From contig DATFWQ010000255.1 of the NCBI GenBank assembly GCA_035259145.1, positions 1 through 5,264 of the forward strand: 5,264 bases of DNA, in the 5' to 3' direction. Numbering within the stretch: the first letter of the stretch is position 1; the number at the start of each line of letters is the position of its first letter. Below the pieces are notes generated by a model. The model was not told the origin of the DNA, searched no databases, and saw only the letters and a program-made list of their open reading frames with translations. This document shows, in pieces, positions 1 to 5,264 of this stretch. Both the position numbers and the translations under genes were made by a program. The DNA comes from CF-161 sp035259145 (GTDB taxonomy: Bacteria > Chloroflexota > Dormibacteria > Dormibacterales > Dormibacteraceae).

Positions 1-1044
1 GCTGAAAGGGCGGCTGGACAGAGCGCGACGGACGCCTGGGAGCAGGCATTCCGGGAGCAGGGGGAGGCGGGCCCAGCAGCCGACCATGCGGAAGTCGTTG
101 AGGCCGTAGCCGGCATTGCGGAGCAGCAGTACTCGCATGAAGACGAACTGCTTGCCATGGACAACGTCGTGGGGGTCTGCGCGTCGCGGAAGGTCACAGA
201 CGGCAAGCCGACCACTACCTGGTCTCTGACGGTCCTGGTTGAACAGAAGCTGCCCAAGCAGCGAGTGCCGAAGGGGTCGCAGGTTCCCACGCGGGTGGGT
301 GGCGTTCCGACCGACGTAATTCAGGTCGGCTTGCTTCAGCCACTGACGTTCAACGCGCGCGTGCGCCCAGCCCTACCTGGCTTCAGCATCGGGCACTTCA
401 ACATCACCGCGGGAACATTCGGGTGCCTGGTCCGCGACGTGCGCCGCTGCGACTGCGGTCCAGAGCACGGCGGGCCGGCGGGCGACCACCTGATCCTTAG
501 CAACAATCACGTCCTCGCCAATGTCAACCGCGGCAATGCTGGCGACCTGATCCTGCAGCCAGGGCCCGTCGACGGAGGCGTCTATCCCGCGGACGGCATT
601 GCGACACTGGAGCGCTTCGAGCCGATCGTATTCGGCATGTCTGGCTACAACATGGTCGATGCGGCTGTGGCCCGGCCAACTTACAGCCGCAACGTCACGC
701 CCTCCATCATCGGAATAGCCATGCCGCGTGGCATCGATCAGGCCGTGATCGGAGACAGCGTGCTGAAGATCGGCCGTACAACGCAGATCTCGGTCGGCCG
801 GGTCATTGCGACCAATGCGACCGTTGCTGTCAATTACGGCGCACTCTTCGGCGCGGCCGTCTTTCGCCATCAGATCCTGACCACTGCGATGTCAGCCGGG
901 GGAGACTCCGGAAGCCTGCTGATGAAGAGGGATCTGAGCGCGGTCGGCCTCCTCTTCGCCGGCTCGGCGTTCATCACGATCCACAATCACATCGCAGACG
1001 TTGAAGTCGCGCTTGGGGTGCGGCCAGTGACCGCCGTCAGGTAA
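1..1044 (+). CDS. NAL1-like trypsin-fold serine peptidase, 5' partial
   Basis: The frame is open from base 1, so the gene starts upstream. The first internal ATG (157) falls inside a conserved domain and is not the real start: the 52 codons before it align with the start of the minus-strand protein at 1062-1463, which suggests only about 11 codons are missing. Counting from the ATG at 157, residues 1-63 are an N-terminal domain (NVVGV, then PTDVIQVGLLQPL). The peptidase domain follows at about 75-290. A chymotrypsin-type triad is readable: His118 in LSNNHVLAN, Asp168 in NMVDAAVARP, and Ser251 in GGDSGSLL. GDLILQPGP and LKIGRTT are further motifs typical of these bacterial relatives of plant NAL1. 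No signal peptide can be judged because the N-terminus is missing. A C-x-C insert lies before the active His. Substrate and role are unknown; the family assignment is from remembered motifs. It converges on 1062-1463 with a 17-base gap. Confidence 0.88.
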   Translation, partial: AERAAGQSATDAWEQAFREQGEAGPAADHAEVVEAVAGIAEQQYSHEDELLAMDNVVGVCASRKVTDGKPTTTWSLTVLVEQKLPKQRVPKGSQVPTRVGGVPTDVIQVGLLQPLTFNARVRPALPGFSIGHFNITAGTFGCLVRDVRRCDCGPEHGGPAGDHLILSNNHVLANVNRGNAGDLILQPGPVDGGVYPADGIATLERFEPIVFGMSGYNMVDAAVARPTYSRNVTPSIIGIAMPRGIDQAVIGDSVLKIGRTTQISVGRVIATNATVAVNYGALFGAAVFRHQILTTAMSAGGDSGSLLMKRDLSAVGLLFAGSAFITIHNHIADVEVALGVRPVTAVR

Positions 1045-1061
1045 CCGACCTGGGATAAGCC

Positions 1062-1463
1062 TCAGCGCCCTGTGTTCGGCGACGCCGGCAGCGGTTCGAT
1101 GGCGCCGACCTCTACGACGTCGACACCGACTCCGTCGACGCCCCGAGGCAGGACATCGTCGGGACTCAGCTGGTCGCGGGGGACCTTGCGCTGGACGTAG
1201 ACGACCAGGCATCGCTCGCCGGTCGGCACTCCACCGCGCGTCCGGATCCCCTCACTCACGCCGACCACGTTCGGATAGCGCATCAGCGCCGGCACCTGCT
1301 GATTCAGGACCTGGGTCCCTCTGGTGTCTTCGTCAAACGCCGGAGCGGGCTCGAGCGGATACTGCTCCCCTGCGGCCCGGAAATGCTCCTCCCATGCGTT
1401 GGCAAAGCGCTGGCCCGCCTCGCGGTCCTGCAAGGACCAGGTCGGACCGAGTTCTCGCTTCAT
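1062..1463 (-). CDS. Stand-alone N-terminal domain of the NAL1-like peptidase (no catalytic domain)
   Basis: A 133-residue protein whose whole length matches the N-terminal domain of the neighbouring peptidase. AGQRFANAWEEHFRAAGE (16-33) matches AGQSATDAWEQAFREQGE. NVVGVSEGIR (65-74) matches NVVGVCASRK, and VDVVEVGAIEPL (114-125) matches TDVIQVGLLQPL. The protein then ends about eight residues later, exactly where the partner continues into its peptidase domain. No His/Asp/Ser triad is present. There is no signal peptide or membrane segment, and it is probably soluble. The start is ATG at 1463, fixed by the alignment. No clear Shine-Dalgarno precedes it, but the ATG overlaps the stop of an upstream coding-like frame (ATGA), which could allow coupled translation. 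A TATAGT box at 1475-1480 is an alternative near-leaderless promoter. It could be a duplicated and truncated peptidase gene, or a functional free domain that binds or regulates the peptidase. The sequence cannot decide between them. Confidence 0.8.
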   Translation of the reverse strand: MKRELGPTWSLQDREAGQRFANAWEEHFRAAGEQYPLEPAPAFDEDTRGTQVLNQQVPALMRYPNVVGVSEGIRTRGGVPTGERCLVVYVQRKVPRDQLSPDDVLPRGVDGVGVDVVEVGAIEPLPASPNTGR

Positions 1464-1606
1464 GGCAAGAACTCACTATACGGTTCGGCATGTCGGCCTA
1501 GGATCGACCCGTTGCCGTCGACGCGGAGGATGTTGCCCTTGCCGTTGATCCCGAACACACCCACCGATGCTCCTGCTCCCAACGTCCCGTAGATGCCGCC
1601 TAGACG
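1460..1606 (-). other. Orphan Gly-rich coding-like frame between lipoprotein and downstream gene
   Basis: Directly after the lipoprotein stop (TAG at 1600-1602) another minus-strand frame stays open for 48 codons and ends with TGA at 1460-1462, overlapping the ATG of the next gene. It reads protein-like: GGIYGTLGAGASVGVFG, then INGKGNILRVDGNGSILG, then AEPYSEFLP. About 34 of 48 third positions are G or C, and 19 consecutive codons in the middle all end in G or C. The alternating hydrophobic / Gly-Asn turns resemble a beta-propeller blade. There is no ATG and no ribosome binding site; only TTG or GTG codons inside could start it. Upstream of about 1610 the same frame becomes Arg-rich nonsense opposite the lipoprotein frame. 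It is either a frameshifted lipoprotein tail or the 3' relic of another gene. Confidence 0.4.
1475..1480 (-). promoter_or_regulatory. Possible -10 box for the free N-domain gene
   Basis: On the minus strand TATAGT (five of six to TATAAT) ends 11 bases before the ATG at 1463, so transcription would begin a few bases before the start codon, giving an almost leaderless mRNA. No good -35 match lies 16-18 bases upstream. AT-rich hexamers are rare here, which makes it noticeable, but it also falls inside the orphan coding-like frame. Weak. Confidence 0.2.
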
Positions 1607-2625
1607 CAGCGATTGGCCGGGTCGGTGACCTTGCCGGTCGCGGCGACTCTGTGAAAGCCGGAGGCGTCGTAGCGATAGAGGCCGTCGGGGCCACCGAGCC
1701 ATGCGCCGGACGCGTCCGCAATGGCAGTGCGGGGCTGGAAGACCGGGCCGCCGGGACCCACCGGATACGTCGTCACCTTCACAACATGATTCGGCGCGGG
1801 CACCAGCTCTACCGCGCTCTCCTGCCGGCCGCTGGCGACGATGAAGGGACTTCCCTTGATGTCGAAGCCGATTACGTTCGGCACGGCGTCGACTGTGGTC
1901 ACCCAGTTGGTGAGCGCACCGCTCCGAAGGTCCAGCCGGGAGATTCTGTTGGGCACGCTCGCGCCCGCGAACGCGCTGAACGAGGCAGGGGCCGACGGGT
2001 CGACATCCCATACCCAGGCTGTCTCGGTTGTGACGAAGGTGACCGTGCGGTCTGACAGCACCTTCCGGAGCCCGCTCGTTCGCAGGTCGAGCTTCCACAA
2101 GCCGGTGCCCACCCCCTCCCACTCCTGGTTGAGATAAAGGCCCTCGGCGGTGAAATCGAGGATGTGCCAGGGACCGCGGGGGACCAGGTAGCCGCTCTCC
2201 TGGCCGGTCGCCACGGTGACGACGTGGATGGTCGTTGTGAAGGGCTTCACGTAGGCGTATTGCGAGCCGTCCGGTGAGACGGATTGCCGGCCGACCGGTA
2301 GCCAGCGGCGCTGCGCGGCGTCGTAATAGAGAGGATCAGGGCCGACGAGGACCGGTGTCGTGGCCGATTGATAGAGATCGTCGGAACGCCGCCCGAAGCG
2401 TCCGGCAGGATCCTCGCTGATGGAGCCGTCCCGTGCCATCCAGTAGGCCGTGACACCAGTCGAGTCGGAGCTCACGAACGGCACTCGGCACGATGCGTGG
2501 CCCGCGTCGGTTGGAGTAACTCCCGGGGTCGGCCGAGCGCCAGAAGGATGGTCCGGGCTTGCTGACCCGATGGAGCAGGCGGCCAGCATGAGGCCTAAAG
2601 CTGCGCAGAGGGCAGGGACCTTCAT
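1600..2625 (-). CDS. Lipoprotein with beta-propeller-like repeats
   Basis: A 341-residue protein from the ATG at 2625. I chose this start because GAGGAG ends six bases before it and it opens a classic lipoprotein signal peptide: MK, a hydrophobic core, and lipobox LAAC with Cys17 as the lipidation site. An ATG two codons earlier (2631) touches the GAGGAG directly and is less likely. A Pro/Ser/Thr-rich linker (about 18-42) would follow on the outer face of the membrane. The rest is beta-rich with repeated blade-like pieces: SPDGSQYAY (117-125), LWKLDL (176-181), ISRLDL (228-233) and GLYRYD (315-320), as in TolB/WD40-like propellers. The mature part has just two cysteines besides Cys17, at 46 and 340, bracketing the propeller, so a ring-closing disulfide is plausible. 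No catalytic motif was recognised. Function is unknown; a surface-anchored binding role is inference. It is the first gene of a possible minus-strand unit with 1062-1463. Confidence 0.8.
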   Translation of the reverse strand: MKVPALCAALGLMLAACSIGSASPDHPSGARPTPGVTPTDAGHASCRVPFVSSDSTGVTAYWMARDGSISEDPAGRFGRRSDDLYQSATTPVLVGPDPLYYDAAQRRWLPVGRQSVSPDGSQYAYVKPFTTTIHVVTVATGQESGYLVPRGPWHILDFTAEGLYLNQEWEGVGTGLWKLDLRTSGLRKVLSDRTVTFVTTETAWVWDVDPSAPASFSAFAGASVPNRISRLDLRSGALTNWVTTVDAVPNVIGFDIKGSPFIVASGRQESAVELVPAPNHVVKVTTYPVGPGGPVFQPRTAIADASGAWLGGPDGLYRYDASGFHRVAATGKVTDPANRCV

Positions 2626-2631
2626 CGTCAT

Positions 2632-2637
2632 CTCCTC
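2632..2637 (-). promoter_or_regulatory. Ribosome binding site of the lipoprotein gene
   Basis: GAGGAG on the minus strand, six bases before the ATG at 2625. The spacing decides between two in-frame ATGs (2631 and 2625) in favour of the second. Confidence 0.6.
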
Positions 2638-2917
2638 AGCCCTGCTACCCACCCAGGGGCATGCACGTGCAACGGGTGGTGCACGGCGTGGTTACGTCCG
2701 GTGACTATCAGCGCTGACCGTGCTGCTCCGAGGGCGCTGGCGCGAGTGCGGGGGGAAGGCGGATGTTCGCGGAGGGTCAGCCGCGATCAGATCGTTGAAG
2801 GCAGGGCCTATTCGTCAGGAGGCTTTACAACCGTGATCGACGACCATTTGCAGGGCGCGTCCTTTTGCCGGCTCCCCGTTCGTCTGCATTGGTGAATGAC
2901 GGCCCGAGTTACGGGAT
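2638..2917. other. Divergent intergenic region
   Basis: About 280 bases separate the divergent lipoprotein gene and the DGPF-ECF42 operon; promoters for both must lie here. It holds a 10-bp palindrome at 2662-2671 with a half-site copy at 2680-2685, and a TTTACA hexamer at 2824-2829 with no matching -10. A 64-codon open frame across 2701-2895 has no ribosome binding site and an Arg/Ser-rich composition, so I do not call it a gene. The -35 hexamer TGTCGA that I recall for ECF42 target promoters is not present, so autoregulation by the neighbouring sigma factor is not supported. Confidence 0.5.
2662..2685. promoter_or_regulatory. Palindromic operator-like site upstream of the lipoprotein gene
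   Basis: TGCACGTGCA (2662-2671) is a perfect 10-bp palindrome. After eight bases the half-site TGCACG recurs (2680-2685), forming a second inverted repeat CGTGCA-N8-TGCACG (2666-2685). CCACCC (2649-2654) and GGGTGG (2674-2679) could pair around the palindrome. It lies 37-60 bases before the lipoprotein ATG, a usual place for a repressor site or an mRNA leader hairpin. No regulator is identified. Confidence 0.3.
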
Positions 2918-2922
2918 AGGAG
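2918..2922 (+). promoter_or_regulatory. Ribosome binding site of the YCII/DGPF gene
   Basis: AGGAG eight bases before the ATG at 2931. It fixes the start at MKYMLLI rather than an upstream TTG at 2865 in the same frame. Confidence 0.75.
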
Positions 2923-2930
2923 CAAGAGAA

Positions 2931-3278
2931 ATGAAGTACATGCTGTTGATCACCCAGGGCGAGTGGTTCGCAAACGGAAGCGTGGCCGAGCGCGAGAAGT
3001 CGATGGAGAAGGTGGTCGAATGGTGGGGGAAGATGTTTGCCAGCGGCAAGATGGTAGGTGGACATCAGCTCCAGTCACCTGACACTGCCACCACCGTGGT
3101 GATCGAGCGCGGCAAGCACACGCTGCTCGACCGGCCTCTGATGGAGGCCAAAGAGGCCATTGGAGGCTATGGGATCCTGGAGGCGGCCGACATCGATGAG
3201 GCGCTCGCCATCGTGAAGACCATGCCGCAGCCCGACGGCAAGGTGGAGGTGCGGCCGATCATCGAACGTGCACGTTGA
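2931..3278 (+). CDS. YCII/DGPF-domain protein linked to ECF42 sigma factor
   Basis: A 115-residue protein of the YciI-like (YCII, also called DGPF) family: a small ferredoxin-like alpha/beta cytosolic fold. The features are the N-terminal strand MKYMLLI, the middle GGHQLQSPDTATTV (43-56), the signature region LLDRPLMEAKEAIGGYGILEA (65-85), and the C-terminal DEALAIVKTMP...KVEVRPI. Length is normal for the family. The start is supported by AGGAG at 2918-2922 and by the typical MKYML opening. The usual DGPF tetrapeptide reads DRPL here (67-70), while the following E-x-K-E-x-x-GGY part is kept. Such proteins are very often encoded next to ECF42 sigma factors, as here, where the last 11 bases overlap the sigma gene. 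The biochemical function of DGPF proteins is not established. It is likely cotranscribed with the two following genes and first in that operon. Confidence 0.9.
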   Translation: MKYMLLITQGEWFANGSVAEREKSMEKVVEWWGKMFASGKMVGGHQLQSPDTATTVVIERGKHTLLDRPLMEAKEAIGGYGILEAADIDEALAIVKTMPQPDGKVEVRPIIERAR

Positions 3279-4509
3279 TCGCGAGCCCTACGCTGTCCTG
3301 GAGAGGGTCTTCCGCGAGGAGGCGGGCCGGCTCACCGCGAGCCTGGTCCGCCTCCTCGGAGATTTCGACCTCGCCGAAGAGCTCGTGTCCGAAGCGATTG
3401 TCGAGGCACTGGAGCACTGGACCCGCGATGGCGTGCCGGAAAGAGCCTCCTCCTGGCTCCTCACAACAGCCAGGCGCAAGGGCCTGGATAGACTCCGTCG
3501 CCAGGCGAAGTACCGGCAGAAGCTCGCTCTGGTCGCGGCGCTTCCGACTGAGCCTCCACGCGAAGGGGATGACCGGCTGCGGCTGATCTTCACGTGCTGC
3601 CACCCGGTGCTCGGGCGCGAGGCTCAGGTCGCCCTCACACTGCGTGCGGTGGTCGGCCTGACGACGGAGGAGATCGCGCGGGCGTTCATGGTCCATGAAG
3701 AGACCCTGGCCAAGAGGATCGTGAGGGCCAAGCACAAGATCGTGGCCTCGGGGGTCCCGTACCGGATACCGGCGGGCGATGAGCTCATGACGCGGCTGAA
3801 CGAAGTTCTGACGGTGATCTACCTGGTCTTCAACGAGGGCTACGTCGCGACCGCCGGCAGCGAGCCGATTCGACGAGATCTTGCCCGAGATGCGGAATGG
3901 CTGGCAACGCTGCTCATGCGCCTCATGCCCCAGGAGCCAGAGGTGATCGGACTGGTGGCACTGATCCGGCTGCACCTGGCGCGCTGGCCTGCGCGTCTCG
4001 ACTCTGAGGGGCGCCTCCTTCTGCTCGAATCCCAGAACCGGGCGCTCTGGGATAGGCGTGCGATTGCTGACGCCGTCCGGCTCATTGAACGGGCCAGTGC
4101 CCTCGGCCGCCCGGGTCCGTATCAAATCGAGGCATCCATCGCCGCTCTGCACTGCGAAGCGCCCACCTGGGACGAAACCGACTGGCCACAGATCCTCGCG
4201 CTCTACTCGCTCCTCACGGCCATCGATTCGTCGCCCATCGTCAGGCTCAACCGTGCAATCGCGCTTCGATACGTCGACGGCGCCGAGGCTGCCCTTTGCG
4301 AGGTCGACTCCCTGGCCGGGTCGCTGAGCCGGTACCACCTGTTCCACGCCACCAGGGCGGCGCTGCTGCGCGAGCTCGGCCGCACGGCCGAGGCAGACCG
4401 CGCCGAAGTAGAGGGGATCGGCCTGACCAAGAACCTGGCCGAGCGCGCGCTCATGGCTGAGCGTCTGGCCGGCGGCGGTGACAGTCGACCGGAACCAGGC
4501 TCTGACTGA
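3268..4509 (+). CDS. ECF sigma factor, ECF42 group (sigma-70 family with C-terminal helical extension)
   Basis: A 413-residue protein, about twice a minimal ECF sigma factor. The sigma-2 region is about 11-80 (VFREEAGRLTASLVRLLGDF, AEELVSEA, then SSWLLTTARRKGLDRLRR), which binds core polymerase and the -10 element. A short linker leads to LRLIFTCCHPVL (104-115), a family hallmark, and to the sigma-4 helix-turn-helix (about 120-158: LTTEEIARAF, then LAKRIVRAKHKI), which reads the -35 element. Residues about 165-405 form the long helical, TPR-like extension typical of ECF42, with YLVFNEGY (185-192), ETDWPQI (303-309) and SPIVRLNRAIAL (322-333). The start is a GTG at 3268, 11 bases inside the upstream gene. 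There is no well-placed Shine-Dalgarno, so translational coupling is likely. No anti-sigma gene is adjacent; in this group control is thought to run through the C-terminal extension. Target genes are unknown. Confidence 0.93.
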   Translation: MHVDREPYAVLERVFREEAGRLTASLVRLLGDFDLAEELVSEAIVEALEHWTRDGVPERASSWLLTTARRKGLDRLRRQAKYRQKLALVAALPTEPPREGDDRLRLIFTCCHPVLGREAQVALTLRAVVGLTTEEIARAFMVHEETLAKRIVRAKHKIVASGVPYRIPAGDELMTRLNEVLTVIYLVFNEGYVATAGSEPIRRDLARDAEWLATLLMRLMPQEPEVIGLVALIRLHLARWPARLDSEGRLLLLESQNRALWDRRAIADAVRLIERASALGRPGPYQIEASIAALHCEAPTWDETDWPQILALYSLLTAIDSSPIVRLNRAIALRYVDGAEAALCEVDSLAGSLSRYHLFHATRAALLRELGRTAEADRAEVEGIGLTKNLAERALMAERLAGGGDSRPEPGSD

Positions 4510-4546
4510 CCAGCCGATCGCCGGCCCGGTTCCTCATGATGGAGCG

Positions 4547-4888
4547 ATGGACGACGCCGTGCGGAACTACATCGACGCCATCGCCCCCGAGCACCGGCCT
4601 CTGTTCGATCGACTTCACAGGCTGGTCCTCGAAACGCATCCAGACGCTGCGGTGGTGCTCTCATACGGGATTCCCACGTACAGGGTCGCGCAGCGCCGCC
4701 TGTTCGTCGGCGCGTGGAAGCATGGCCTGTCGATCTATGGATGGGACGAGGGCCAGGACGCCGGGTTCACCGCTCGGCACCCTGATCTCAAGACAAGCAA
4801 GGGCACGATCCACTTGCGCCCCGCCGACGCCGCCGGCATCGATGATGCCGAGCTCCGCGACCTCGTCCGCGCCGCGCTCGACCGCTGA
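4547..4888 (+). CDS. DUF1801 (YdhG-like) domain protein
   Basis: A 113-residue cytosolic protein from the ATG at 4547. The match to DUF1801 begins at the first residues (VRNYIDAIAPEHRPLFDRLH) and runs through LSYGIPTYR (38-46), FVGAWKHGLSIYGW (53-66) and HPDLKTSKGTIHLRP (78-92) to the final helix. Length is typical. The family includes the Bacillus YdhG/Fra frataxin-like iron chaperone, but most members have no known role, so no function is assigned. The start is not certain: GGAG (4541-4544) is only two bases from the ATG, and a GTG at 4478 in the same frame would add 23 residues unlike the family and overlap the sigma gene. The gene follows the ECF42 gene by 37 bases on the same strand, so it is probably the last gene of that operon. 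Confidence 0.85.
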   Translation: MDDAVRNYIDAIAPEHRPLFDRLHRLVLETHPDAAVVLSYGIPTYRVAQRRLFVGAWKHGLSIYGWDEGQDAGFTARHPDLKTSKGTIHLRPADAAGIDDAELRDLVRAALDR

Positions 4889-4910
4889 TCATGCCGGCGC
4901 CGTGCGCGTC

Positions 4911-4942
4911 GAGAGGAGGCGTCCACCCGGACACCTCCTCTC
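4911..4942. terminator. Stem-loop between convergent genes
   Basis: GAGAGGAGG (4911-4919) pairs with CCTCCTCTC (4934-4942), and GTCC (4921-4924) with GGAC (4929-4932). One C/A mismatch separates the two stems and the loop is ACCC. No T-run follows on either strand, so it is not a classic intrinsic terminator. Its place, 22 bases after the DUF1801 stop and 25 bases before the end of the convergent membrane gene, suggests a bidirectional terminator or 3'-end stabiliser. Confidence 0.6.
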
Positions 4943-4967
4943 CTGGGGGCGGGGATTGCGTGCGTCG

Positions 4968-5264
4968 CTACGCGGCAGGCTTCGCCTGGGGTCGAGACCA
5001 GTAAAGCCAGCCGGCGGCGCCGGCCAGCAGAGCCGTCGCAGCGTGGAGCGGTATATCCAGACCGCCGATTGGGATCAGCCCGAGCAGCGGCTGCGGCCCG
5101 AATCCGACCACGGTCAGGACCGCGAAGAGCACGGCCATCATCCGGGCGTACTCGATATTCCTCCCGGTCAAGAACGCGACGACGCCGAGAAGCCCAACCG
5201 CTAAATGGGCGACGTTGTGGAGTGCGTTGACCTGAAAGACGATCAGCGTGCCCGTGTCAAGGCC
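4968..5264 (-). CDS. DUF4383-type integral membrane protein, 5' partial
   Basis: The minus-strand frame is open from the window edge (5264) to TAG at 4968-4970, giving 98 C-terminal residues; the N-terminus lies outside. A TTG at 5171 could be read as a start but sits between membrane helices, so I reject it. Visible features are VNALHNVAHLAVGLLGVVAF (12-31), a conserved HN-x-x-H helix typical of DUF4383; a second helix, MMAVLFAVLTVVGF (42-55); then LLGLIPIGGLDIPLHAATALL (60-80) leading into the last helix; and a short charged tail RPQAKPAA. Three transmembrane helices are seen; the first one of a usual four-helix protein is presumably in the missing part. The family is of unknown function and common in actinobacteria and related high-GC phyla. 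It converges on the DGPF-ECF42-DUF1801 operon across the stem-loop at 4911-4942. Confidence 0.8.
   Translation of the reverse strand, partial: GLDTGTLIVFQVNALHNVAHLAVGLLGVVAFLTGRNIEYARMMAVLFAVLTVVGFGPQPLLGLIPIGGLDIPLHAATALLAGAAGWLYWSRPQAKPAA

Noticed and set aside
373..870. 165-codon minus-strand frame opposite the peptidase
   Set aside because: Mirror of the peptidase domain, which has an intact triad on the plus strand; no ribosome binding site or family motif.
1045..1061. Possible terminator between the convergent peptidase and free-domain genes
   Set aside because: The 17-base gap contains no inverted repeat or T-run.
892..1212. Minus-strand frame across the ends of both convergent genes
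   Set aside because: Arg/Pro-rich low-quality sequence overlapping two better-supported genes.
1610..2122. Upstream portion of the minus-strand frame that ends at 1460
   Set aside because: It is the out-of-frame shadow of the lipoprotein gene and Arg/Gly-rich; only the part after the lipoprotein stop looks coding, and that part is listed separately.
2824..2852. TTTACA as a -35 box for the DGPF-ECF42 operon
   Set aside because: The hexamer 17 bases downstream does not resemble a -10 box, so no housekeeping promoter can be claimed.
2701..2895. 64-codon plus-strand frame in the divergent intergenic region
   Set aside because: No Shine-Dalgarno, no family resemblance, and composition like non-coding high-GC DNA.
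3399..3404. TGTCGA, the -35 hexamer I recall for ECF42 targets (also at 4728-4733)
   Set aside because: Both copies lie deep inside coding sequence with no gene start downstream at a sensible distance; a 6-mer like this is expected by chance.
3259..4347. 362-codon open frame on the minus strand opposite the ECF42 gene
   Set aside because: It is antisense to a clearly recognised sigma factor; its Arg/Gln/His/Pro-rich content is the usual mirror of a high-GC gene, and no family was recognised.
4478..4546. Upstream GTG start extending the DUF1801 protein by 23 residues
   Set aside because: The extension overlaps the ECF42 gene, has no ribosome binding site and does not resemble the family, whose similarity begins at the ATG at 4547.
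4536..5204. 222-codon plus-strand frame over DUF1801, the stem-loop and the opposite membrane gene
   Set aside because: It overlaps two recognised genes in the wrong frame or strand and crosses the hairpin; Ser/Arg/Thr-rich composition typical of a shadow frame.

Overview
The window is GC-rich, with strong G/C preference at third codon positions. It fits a soil-type, high-GC bacterium such as an Actinomycetota or Chloroflexota/Dormibacterota-like lineage. That placement is an inference from gene families and composition; there is no rRNA or marker gene to fix it. There are seven protein genes, two of them cut by the window edges, plus one short orphan coding-like stretch. No tRNA, rRNA, CRISPR array or insertion sequence was seen.

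Left part (1-2637). A trypsin-fold serine peptidase of the bacterial NAL1-like type (1-1044, +, 5' end outside the window) faces a gene on the minus strand (1062-1463), with only 17 bases between their stops. The minus-strand protein is a stand-alone copy of the peptidase's N-terminal domain without the catalytic domain. Upstream of it on the same strand is a lipoprotein with beta-propeller-like repeats (1600-2625, -). Between the lipoprotein stop and the small gene lies a Gly-rich reading frame (1460-1606, -). It has no good start of its own, and its stop overlaps the next ATG (ATGA).

Middle (2638-2917). This divergent intergenic region carries a 10-bp palindrome near the lipoprotein start and, at its right edge, the ribosome binding site for the next operon. 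No convincing promoter could be read.

Right part (2931-4888). Here lies a compact plus-strand operon: a YCII/DGPF-family protein, an ECF sigma factor of the ECF42 type (overlapping it by 11 bases with a GTG start), and a DUF1801 protein. The DGPF-ECF42 pairing is a known conserved association; DUF1801 is the likely third member. A 32-base stem-loop (4911-4942) separates this operon from a convergent minus-strand DUF4383-type membrane protein (4968 to beyond the window end).

Functionally, the right operon is probably a small signalling or stress-response unit. No anti-sigma gene is present, and ECF42 proteins are thought to be controlled through their own long C-terminal extension. The left part looks like an extracytoplasmic or secreted-peptidase neighbourhood of unknown role. 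The most unusual points are the convergent peptidase / free N-domain pair and the orphan frame between the lipoprotein and the small gene.
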